The position numbers and the translations under genes were made by a program. Under the pieces are notes generated by a model. It was not told the origin of the DNA. It did not search any database and was given only the letters and a program-made list of their open reading frames with translations. A stretch of 64,000 nucleotides of DNA from Patiria miniata (taxonomy: Eukaryota; Echinodermata; Asteroidea; Valvatida; Asterinidae). The stretch covers positions 38,539,058 to 38,603,057 of the forward strand of contig NW_024037059.1 of assembly GCF_015706575.1 (NCBI RefSeq), in the 5' to 3' direction. This document shows positions 41,501 to 50,500 of this stretch, one piece after another; position 1 is the first letter of the stretch, and each line of letters begins with the position of its first letter.

Positions 41501-43614
41501 AATGTAACACCAGATGGTCCTATATAGATACCAATGGTGTACATTTAACACTCCAGTTTTTGCAGTGTATGAATAATTAATTAGCCGACAATTCAAAAAC
41601 CCTATAACTTGTAGTCATGAAATTTCATTCTATGCATGGATCGAGTTTCATATTTTTTTCGTCACTCTATGGCTGAGATTTAAGGAGGAGGGGGCGGATT
41701 CCGCCCCCGGATGTGAGTGAGATGGTCAAAATGACCCGGCTCATTCAGGGTTAATAATAATAAAGGAGGGTTAATGGTGCATTTCGAGCATGGGCGTCGC
41801 GAGGGGGGGGGGGGGGGGCTGGGGAGGGCGCTGGCCCTCCCCCCCCCCAAAAAAAAAAGATAAAAAAGGGGGGGGGGGAGAAAAAAAGAGGTGCAAAATC
41901 ATAATTGTTGTTTATTTAATGGGTTGGGGGCAAATGTCCCTGCCCACCCTCGAAAATATGATCAATAGGGAAAATGCTGGAAAATATAGGGATTTTTTGG
42001 GGGAAAACATGGGTTTTGCCCCCCCCCCCCCTTCTAGAAAAAAATCCTGGCGACGCCCATGATTTCGAGAATGTCAAAAATACAATTTATTGCTGGTCCT
42101 GTCATTAGTGTTCACTGACTCACATTTTGTCCGGCTTCAGATTGACGACGACCCGGTAGACGGCAATCACCGGCGCGATCAGAACGGCAAGAATTTGGAT
42201 GGCCAGGCAAAAGTTACAGGCAGATGGCAACGCGTCCGTGAACAGGTAGTAGTTTTTCTGACCTTTGGGAGTTTTCAGAGTGCAAAAAAACACAACAAAA
42301 AATGGTAAAAAGACCGACAAGTGTACACACTTCAGTGTAGGCCTTAATTTAAAGTTTTTGGCATTTAGTTCACAAATTGCTACATCTCAGAATATCATTT
42401 TTTTTCTTCAATCTTTGATTTTTCAGATAGAAACCAAGTTGCTCATCAGCTTCAATAAACGGGATTTGTATAATTATTATTAAGGGAAATGTTACACCAG
42501 GGAGACTTCCCCATAATGTGGGGAGTCAGGTTGCTGTATAGCGGTACTTTCCTCGCCTTCCACCGCTGTGACCCGGGTTCGAATTCCGCCTGGACCAATG
42601 TGGATTAGGTTTTCAGTTCCTCCCTGATTCCGTGGGTTTTCCTCAGAATACTCTCCTGGGCTTTTCCTCCCACCTCTGAAACTGTAATTTTTTACATTGT
42701 GTTCTCTTTACTGGGCCCCAACGGGAGACCAGTGGATGCCACTGAATGGGCTAGCCAATTAAAAGAAGAAATAAAACAATAAATAAATAGACGTGTGCAC
42801 AAAAAATTCCTTAAGGACCCTTACCTTATTTTTAAATACACCTATACCCCTCACCAATTTTGTAAATGTGGGTTTTACATCTAGAGGAATCGACTTAACC
42901 TAATTTTTGCGACGCTATAAAAATAGGACTTGAAACTGTAGGGAGACATTCTAATGACTCCCCTATCTCGCTATTAAAGGTATAACTTTCAAAGATAACG
43001 TGTCTCGGAGTCCCTAATCATGCAGGAGCTGAGTACGGGGCTAGACCATAATCGTAAAATGTCAGATAAGCTTGCCACCTCGCGTATATAGCATACACTG
43101 CTCACCTTTCAGTGTACATTTGACGTCGGCTGAAAGATAGCACAACGATTTCATCCGGGCCTGGGGGAAAAGGAAAACGATGATTGGACAGAGTTATAAA
43201 CCTGAACGTATAGTTTTGACAACATTACTATAATTGAAGGTTTGGTTAAAGAACAAGTCACCAAGAAAAACAATATCGATAGCATCATATCTCTTTGTTC
43301 CTTGTGCTTTGAATTAGCACATGAGATAAGACATTCTAACATTACAACACTTGTTATTGTCACCCATTTGGTATATATAGCCGTGGCCTGAATACTAGAC
43401 GGTATATCGGAGCCCCAGGACATGGTTCCAAATGGAGAATTTAGTTATTGCTTATAAAATTACACGAGGCCTGTGGGTGTGTTGGGTTCTTATAGCTTAC
43501 CCGCGTCACGCCGACCATGGCGGCTACACCAATCCCCGTACCCATCGCGGCCAGTAGAATAAGCATCTCTACAACAATCCTCACAAGAACCAACATGGAC
43601 GAACGATCTGCCAT
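38547..43614 (-). CDS. TMEM179: TMEM179-like four-pass membrane protein 2
   Basis: Exons in order: 43501-43614, 43106-43160, 42124-42262, 41083-41223, 39928-40006, 38547-38687, giving 669 nt and 222 aa with the same phases (0,1,2,2,0) as gene 1. Shared landmarks are the MADRS start, C(N)(Y/F)CLAI in exon 3, VAAIISAGLTSLCNKL in exon 4, FYDMTKTAE in exon 5, and AAWVSF plus a C-terminal PVDVPI in exon 6. Exon 3 uses the acceptor CTCCCAAAG|GT, chosen because it alone keeps phase; a closer GGTCAG would not. Exon 4 ends at GA|GTAGGT, immediately before an in-frame TAG, so correct splicing is needed to continue. Membrane protein of unknown biochemical role. Confidence 0.77.
38780..39082 (-). mobile_element. 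tRNA-derived SINE, copy 3
   Basis: Minus-strand head: GTGGTCTAGCGGTGGAGC (A-box region) and GGGTTCGAACCCCACC (39010-39082). The body on the plus strand has CAAGGGCACAACAC and CAATGCCGGTACCCATTTA, as in the SINE at 13965-14247. It lies in the last intron of TMEM179-like gene 2. Confidence 0.65.
39299..39818. mobile_element. ~520-bp fold-back element (almost fully palindromic)
   Basis: The ends ACAGGGCGAGT and ACTCACCCTGT are flanked by TA. The two arms of about 240 bp mirror each other through TTTTGAAAGTGCTACATG-type, TTACGGAATT-type and GTGATCCGTGG-type blocks, meeting near 39555. TA flanks and ACAGGG termini suggest a Tc1/mariner-type MITE (inference). Confidence 0.8.
40545..40775. mobile_element. 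Palindromic MITE with GGTCAAAATTGACC motifs
   Basis: Left ACACTGTAAGTACTCC and right GGAGTTTTTAGAGTGT are mirrored. Inside, TCTGCGTCTATATCTGCA and TGCAGATATAGACTCA mirror each other, with several TGACC/GGTCA blocks. It lies in an intron of TMEM179-like gene 2. Confidence 0.65.
41436..41569. mobile_element. MITE, ACTGCAAAAACTGTAGTG family, copy 1
   Basis: The termini ACTGCAAAAACTGTAGTGTT and AACACTCCAGTTTTTGCAGT are mirrored, and GGTATCTATATAGGAC pairs with GTCCTATATAGATACC. A second copy is at 61720-61860. Confidence 0.8.
41789..42060. mobile_element. CATGGGCGTCGC element with poly-G/C tracts
   Basis: The ends CATGGGCGTCGC and GGCGACGCCCATG are mirrored. G and C runs of 10-18 lie just inside both ends. 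Interior text includes GGGGGCAAATGTCCC. Related to the insert at about 30205-30461. It ends about 60 bp short of exon 3 of TMEM179-like gene 2. Confidence 0.65.
42520..42745 (+). mobile_element. tRNA-derived SINE, second family
   Basis: TGTATAGCGGTACTTTCC (A-box region) and GGGTTCGAATTCCGCC (B box) form the head, followed by a body with GTGGATTAGGTTTTCAGTTCC and GTGGGTTTTCCTC. The tail continues with AATAAAACAATAAATAAATAG to about 42790. Confidence 0.6.
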
Positions 43615-45690
43615 ATCGTGAATCTTTAGGGCTTAACACTGACGAAAATGACGGTGCTACACGTAGTAGGATGGCACAAAATCCAGCCGATACAAAAGCT
43701 TCATAACAGTTACACCATGCATAGAATACACGACGTGTTACGCCTCAGCTCATTTCATATGTGGAGCCGAAATGAGTCACGTATACGTGTTTATGTACTA
43801 TATACCATCCCGCATTCATAATTTTATATCCAGTTATACATTAACCCCATGAACACTGGTATGCAACGGTACCTGCCATTCGTAGACATTTTGACCCCAT
43901 GACGTCAACATACTCGACACTATTGGTACTTAAGTACTCTGCAGGGGAGTTTTAACAGGAGGTTATAGTAACCAGTTTCATTTTGCAGTTAGTCTGGATG
44001 TCAAAGTCCACTTTGGAGATGGACAGTGAATTACGGTCCGCACGAAATGTGTTGGCACTTTCTTGTCATTTGGACCGTGAAGATCAATATTCCGACGGGT
44101 GCCAAGCTTGGCACCCTTGAGCAAAACACGTGCTTTATTTCTGCTGCCTTTAAACGCTGGCGCGTTTTCCTCCGAAACGCGAAACGCACAGACAATTATG
44201 ATTCCATGACGCGCACGCACGAAAAAACCGCGCTGTGTAAAAACAAGTAGAAATCCCATGATTGACATGCATGTACACAACAAACGACCAAAAGTAAAAA
44301 GAAATAGGCCTAAAACCGTGATACCTAAATTCTACAAGATGTCCAACTCCAGGCTAACCAAGGTTTAATTTGATGGAAACATCAGGTTATTTCTTTGAGC
44401 TTTAATATGGCGCTGGTCCGCAACATACTTCGGCTTGCCTAACGGGTGTAATTAACAGGTAGGGCCCAACAGGTAGGGTGATAAAATAATTAAAGTCAAA
44501 TCTTTCGAAACGGTTTTAATAATGCCAGCAACTTGTATGTTGCACGGTACAAACCAATAACCTGGATCACAACGGTCATTGTGCATTAATTCACTGAGTG
44601 ACAATTGTGGGATCAGAATGATATAATCCCATGGAGCGATATTATTATCTTTATTTTATAGTGCAATGATGTACGTGTAATCATCAAGTACATAGGCTAG
44701 ACTCTCTGGTCCGGATCTGAGCCGCCATACCGGATAATACGCAGTGAAGATATATGTTGCGCATGCATTTTGCAACAGTTTAACGTTGCACTAAATTCCC
44801 ATTCGTCACTCGAACCACCCCAATATGCAACGCAGCGTATTGTATACCGTTGTCACATGAAAATCCGACTCCTATGAAAAATCTGACCCCTTTTCCCTTA
44901 TTATTGGTTAATCCCTCGCACGTGACAGGTCACTCTCCCGAAACGATCCTAAAAATAGCATAGTATCGTACTCACGCGTGCGCAGTACTACCAATGAGTC
45001 CACATTTCATGGAGTCGGATATTCACGCTACACCGTCACTTCCGATTTGTTCGTAATGCTTCGGTCATTGCGTAGTCTAATTAGGACATCCGTTCCGATA
45101 TGAGAACGAAAACACACTTTCATGTTTTGGGACTTAATAGCTAAACATTTCGACGATACAAACAGGGAAAGTCACTTGATGTGTTTGGAATCATCTAAAC
45201 ATAGTTCGCTATAGTGTTGAATATCAGCCAGCCTAATTTCGTGGAAAGAGGGCAGGGTTTTGATTTATGAACGGAACTTGTAAAACACCATAATGTCCTC
45301 AACTACACGATTACCCATGTTTCATTTCATCAGTGTCAATGTGACTAACTATCATGACAAGGAGCAGTACGCCTTATATCCATTCAGCTTTTTTCAGGTG
45401 TACTGATCCGAGTTAATTTTTGATTGGAAAACAAGTTTGTTAAAAACATGTTTAATGTAAATCCAACAAGCATCTTTTACGAAGAGAAGGCCTATAATGT
45501 AGGGATCTGTAATGCAACTTAAGTTAAGGGGAACATCATTCGGATTTTCATAAGCTAGTTTGTTGTAACATCTTAAAAGAACCTGAAAAAGTCCCCCTCC
45601 GGTAAAAATGTGCCAAATGCATTATTTTTGGCCTTTCTTATTTTAGCAGATACGGTGGGTTGTCAGCTGGGGTTCGTCCCGGCAGCATAC
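43615..45690. other. Divergent spacer: TMEM179-like 2 (left) and RD3-like (right)
   Basis: Both neighbouring genes point away from this region, so both promoters should lie here. Recognised content is an inverted trace of TGCCAAG(T/C)TGGCACCC with GATCAATATTCC (about 44075-44120, also at 35940-35990) and the MITE at 44847-45035. Acceptor-like CTTTCTTATTTTAG ends near 45649 and GGGTTGTCAG near 45666, so the RD3-like gene probably has an upstream 5' UTR exon, not located. Confidence 0.5.
44847..45035 (+). mobile_element. MITE, CCGGTGTCACATGAAAATCC family, copy 2
   Basis: About 95% similar by eye to 29988-30177, in the same orientation. Shared text includes GATCCCTCGCACGTGACAGG-like, ACTCACGCGTGCGCAGTACT and ATATTCACGCTACACCG. 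Confidence 0.75.
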
Positions 45691-46674
45691 ATGTCCCTAT
45701 TTTCATCCAGCACCCTCGGTCTCCCCATTAAATTGGATCGAGAATCATTGCAAAGCGCCCTCAGTCACCACGACCATGACACGGGTCGCCGGTCATCTTA
45801 CCTACGGAGTCCCGGAGACGACACCGCGGGCGAGTTCCACGTCAACCTACTGCTGTGGGAGCTGGAAAGCCAGATGAAGAAATACCAGGAGATCAAACGT
45901 CAAAAGCTGGTGCACAGCCAGCGTCAGTGCGAAACCAACGGACCGCAGGCGGGCACCAGCGTCAGCTACGAGTGGCTTCGGCGCGACGCCCCCAAGAGTC
46001 GAGAGTTGGACATCTCGAGGGACACGAGGCGGGTAATTCAAAAGCTGTGCAGGGAAACGAGGCCCAGCGACCTGGACCGGTTGCGATCCACCTTCGCAAG
46101 CGTCTTGGCGGCACGGGAGCCCCCACCTGAAGACGTCCCGATGATATTCGCGGAAGTCCTGAAATCTTTCTCGAGCGTCAATCAGCAACCCAAGAGAAAG
46201 GTGGGCAAATTGAGAGCGGCGTTAAATCTTCTTGGCACGCTGAGGCGCTTGATGAAGCCAAACAGGGTCGAGCCTACAAATGACACCGAGAAGCCATTGT
46301 CCCCACGGGTCCTTGAAGGCACTTCACCGTGCAGAGAGCACTTGTTTTTAGCGAGAAGAGAGCACTTGCATTGCCTCATCAACTTGGAAGATGAAGTCCA
46401 ACCGTCCGACTTTGCGTTGTCTCTCTGTGAACGTCAAACGGATCACAATTCGAACAAAGAAACTGGAGATGATGATCTGGAAATGCAGCTGCGCGTGGGA
46501 AGGATGGCTTGGCAAAGTTCCAAGGAGGACGTCCCGTGTGACACAGCACGCAAACCAGACTACGAGGCCAACAAGCCATTGCAGGATATGGAGGTGATCG
46601 ATCTGGTTTCGAACTCGTCGTCTGAGGAAGCTCTTCTCGCTAAAAGTGGTCCGACTTCGCCCATCCGCGTCTGA
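45691..46674 (+). CDS. RD3: RD3-like protein
   Basis: One coding exon of 327 aa. Residues about 48-165 match the RD3 core: a helix EFHVNLLLWELESQMKKYQE, then SYEWLRRDAP, an LDISRDTRRVIQKLC stretch and a second helical block RLRSTFASVLAAREPPPEDV. In vertebrates RD3 binds and inhibits retinal membrane guanylyl cyclase and aids its transport in photoreceptors; a similar cyclase-related role here is inferred. The start MSLFSS parallels vertebrate MSLISW. The frame is open about 80 bases further upstream, but that part has no ATG and contains likely splice acceptors. Residues 165-327 are a charged, low-complexity tail without a known domain, longer than in vertebrate RD3 (~195 aa in total). Vertebrate RD3 coding sequence is split by an intron; here it is not. 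Confidence 0.85.
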   Translation: MSLFSSSTLGLPIKLDRESLQSALSHHDHDTGRRSSYLRSPGDDTAGEFHVNLLLWELESQMKKYQEIKRQKLVHSQRQCETNGPQAGTSVSYEWLRRDAPKSRELDISRDTRRVIQKLCRETRPSDLDRLRSTFASVLAAREPPPEDVPMIFAEVLKSFSSVNQQPKRKVGKLRAALNLLGTLRRLMKPNRVEPTNDTEKPLSPRVLEGTSPCREHLFLARREHLHCLINLEDEVQPSDFALSLCERQTDHNSNKETGDDDLEMQLRVGRMAWQSSKEDVPCDTARKPDYEANKPLQDMEVIDLVSNSSSEEALLAKSGPTSPIRV

Positions 46675-47578
46675 ACAATATTTTGAGTAAAGGGCAATGG
46701 GTCTTTCGCTCCCCCCTCACACCCCTCCCCATTTCATAGACATACATTTCGAGTGACAGTGAAGCAGTGATAGTGAACTGCACGTTTCGAATAAGTCTGC
46801 ATCTGTTGCACGTCTTGTAGTTTGTGATGCAACATTTTATTGCCTTTTTTGCACAAAAGCAGTGACAGTGAACTGCACGTTTTGAGTAAGTCTGCATCTA
46901 TTGCATGTCTTGTAGTTTGTGATACAACATTTTTATTGCCTTTTTTGCACAAAATCATGGAAACTCATTGCATGTACATGCATGAAATTTTATTTATGCA
47001 TTTTGCTTATATTGTCAGTCTTTTTAAGCAATGATTTGGACTCTTCAGTATAAAAAAAGTATCGTTGCCGATCTTTGAAATTTGTAATCCCACAAAGAAA
47101 GGACGTTTTGGCTATTGTCTTTTTAAGACACACTGACAACAAATCATTCAATGTACATGTGTTATCCATTCCATTTCGCCTGATGTTACAGACTAATAGT
47201 GAATACAATCTGCTTTTTACTATAGGCTGTGTAAAAAATGGTTAAAAGGCTGTTCATCAAGAATATTTACATTTATAATGTTGAAAGAAAAACGGAGACA
47301 AAAACCGTGTGGATAGCATGAGGTACACCTCAGTGCCCATACTACAATCATGTACATGTATATACAAATCAATTACATTATACAATTATGGCAAGTCCTC
47401 GATGCTTTAAAGACATTACTGTTTTCAAGTTTTATAACTCGTTGCGTAATTAAAGCACTTCTGAACATGATTATTGAAACGCGGAGATTTCACTGTAGCG
47501 ATTTCCAGTTTTTAAAACGACCTTATAACTATAAATTAGACTGATTTCGGGTGGTTTAAATGATGTGTCCAGAGCAGT
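46675..47578. other. Convergent 3' region between RD3-like and SLC44A1-like genes
   Basis: The two stop codons face each other about 905 bp apart. A two-copy tandem repeat at 46763-46954 carries two minus-strand AATAAA signals (46836-46841 and 46932-46937), with another at 46988-46993, all placed as possible polyadenylation signals of the SLC44A1-like gene. The 3' UTRs may overlap. Confidence 0.55.
46763..46954. repeat. 96-bp tandem repeat, two copies
   Basis: Units start GCAGTGA(T/C)AGTGAACTGCAC at about 46763 and 46859 and differ at roughly ten positions. Each contains TTTATTGCCTTTTTTGCAC. Confidence 0.85.
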
Positions 47579-50500
47579 CTACATTTTGTCGGTAGCTGCA
47601 TGAAGAGCGGCTCGCTTAGTCTGTCTTTTCATGTCCTTGATGTCTTGTGCTTTCTTGGCATTGTCGACAAAGTTCTGGAAAAAGGAAGAAAAATACCTCG
47701 ACAGTTCAGTACAAATCTACTTTGTGTGGTGGTCTGCGACGGTAAGATTGCGATTACCAAATGTGTCAAAATATTTCGCATGAAGAGCCTAGAAAAGGCT
47801 TTATCAACCAAAAAGAGTATTTAAACCGTATTCACATATACCTAGGACAGTTTACCAATTCCTATTGGTCGATAGTCTGTCACGTGACGGATGATAAAGA
47901 CTGGCTGGCTGGTCTTTAACACGTTTCAAGTGTCAATTTGGATTCCTGTGTAATCCAGTACCGACAAGATTTTTGACCGTAAAGGTATTTATGAATGGGA
48001 AAAAATATGTGCTTGGCCGGTATTAAACACTATGTTTAAGACCAGTTGGAGAATTCGGCTAGGGTAATTATCAGCATCCAGACTCCAGCCGGTCTTTAAA
48101 CAGAGTGTTTAATACTGACCAAGCACATATTTATTCCCTTTAGTAAATGTTATCCTAATATTTACCATGAGATCCTTGCTCATGTAATATGGCTTCGTGA
48201 TGCCGTCATTCCTTTCACAGTCTTCACAGAAACACAGGAAAAGCGTATCAATCGCCATCTAAAATCAGATGTAAATTTCAATAAAATGGTCAAATTAGCA
48301 CAAACATTTCGCTTTAATGCATTCCTAAACCATTTCTACATACAAAGTTATTTTAAAAAAATAGTTTTTAAACTGAAATAAAATGCAATAAAACTTACTT
48401 ACAGTATAAAGAAAAAGCAGATGACGAGCTTTGTTTTATTCTCGATTCTAGGACTAAATGCGCTATATTATTTTTTACGTTGGATTTCGTAAAATGCATA
48501 TTTGTGAATACATATCATTTCAAATACAGATATAAATGTACAGTTCCTTGCAACGTAAATGTGGCTTCCCGAATAAATGTGAACATCTTTTCTGCTTATT
48601 TCATGATAGGTTCATAAGGAGATAATATACAACATTTGCTTTTGCTGTAATTTTCAGAAAAGAATGGATTCGGGGGTAAGTATTTTGTGTAACAAAGTAT
48701 TACACTGATCTGTTGAAAGTTTTGTGTCGTTAGATGCTGGAAAACCAAGAAACAAAATGCCGTTTTTTTAGTCTGGTTCCCCGACCCTGCTTCAGACAAG
48801 ACGGAAGAAATTATACATCAGGGAATTGTAAGGTCACTGGGAACCAGACTAGCTGGCTTGCACCCGTTCACGGATGTGTAACCGACTGCCTATGCCGACT
48901 GCAAACAAAATGTGGACTGTGACTAAATTTGGTAAATTGGGGGCAGTATTTAAAAAAACAAATTGGCCGACCATTTTTGGAAATTGATACCAAAACTTCT
49001 CTTTTCTTGAAAATGACAGCACACCAGGTGCCATGATTTTCACAGGATGCTTGAGACTATCATTCACATCCAGTCAAGTAAGGTATTTCATAAAAATTGT
49101 GTGGTTTTGTATTTTGATGTTCGCAAATGTTGTATATTACCTAGAAATCGATTGAAAAAACCACCAAAAATGGACCGCACAGTTTGGTACTGTTTTAATG
49201 TGACGAAAATTATTTGAGTCTGTACCTCGTACACCGACAGGAAGATATGACTGAGAAGAAAGGCGAAGATGGCGGCCAATGTGATGGGTACAAATTCGTA
49301 GTGTATATCGGGCTTGTCCTGAAATACAACCAAACATGTGACATCAAACTGAAGTTAGTTAGATTGGGGAGGAAAGAAGAAGACATCTTCTAGCTGTTTC
49401 AGTAGAGAATCATTTGGTGTAACCAAAAAGGTAATTAAGCATGTTTTACAAGGAAATTGGCTTTTGCGCTTTGGTCAAACCCGTCACTGAGAACTCTGTG
49501 CTTACAGAGAAAGTGCAGGGCCCAGTTTAATAGCGCTACTTGACAGCCAATTTTGTGATATAGCCTCCGTCTATTTCATAGAGATGGTATAAGCAGTTAG
49601 CATAGCAAAAGCATGCTTAACCCAAGATAAAAAAAAATTGCTTAAATCAGTGACGTAATATAGAAATCTCCATGCGTGCGCAACAGTGTTGTAGGTCTCG
49701 AGACCGGTCTCGGTCTCGAGACCACTTTTTGCTGGTCTCGGTCTCGGTCTCGGAAGCTGTGGTCTCGGTCTTGGTCTCGGTCTCGGTCCCCTTTGGTCTC
49801 GATATTTTGGCTGGTCTCGGGTCGAGACCGGCAATATGTAGCTTTTACAGCTCGATCGATTACTTTGTGTTCACTTCGTTCAGTACCGTTGTTAGTTAAA
49901 ACATTTGCTAGCCCGTAGATCAAGCTTGTTATATATCGTGGTCGGTTTGCCGGACTCGACTGCACGTTGGAAAGTCCCCAAAGTACATGTAAAGCTGCAG
50001 CAGTACCAGTCACTGAACGATTTGGAGCAAGTTCGGCATTTATCTGTTGAGTCAGGCACATAAAGCAAAGTATGAACTTGTAACAATTTATGCAATAAGG
50101 GTCAACCATTTTCGGGGATTGTGTAGTTTAGCCCACCCCTGTGGGCGTAATCACTTGCATTTTGTATTCTAATAATAAATGAGGTGCTTCAAATTAGTTT
50201 TATTTTCGACCCCACACAATGTTCTCTTTAATTTGGGACAGTATTTTGAAGAAAAAGTAAATTTTTCTACCTGATTTTCCAGCATTGAACTCACACACTC
50301 TTACCAGTTACCACTCACTGTTGCCATGAGAGTGTATGATGAGACCCCATTTTCTGGCTGCTCCTTTTGAAGTACCCCATTATTCCTCAAAAATTAAAAT
50401 CCCGTTCAAAAAAAAAAAAATCCATATCTGGCACATTCTGGCTACCACCTCGCAACTTGTGGGTCTACATGTACAAGTCAACATGCTATGACAGAAATTT

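Noticed and set aside
42251..42262. Acceptor GGTCAG for exon 3 of TMEM179-like gene 2
   Set aside because: It would break the reading phase with exon 2. The acceptor six bases earlier in the transcript (CCCAAAG) restores it and matches the paralogue.
45610..45690. Upstream extension of the RD3-like frame (27 codons)
   Set aside because: It begins with GTG, not ATG, and contains acceptor-like polypyrimidine/AG sites. The start at 45691 fits vertebrate RD3.
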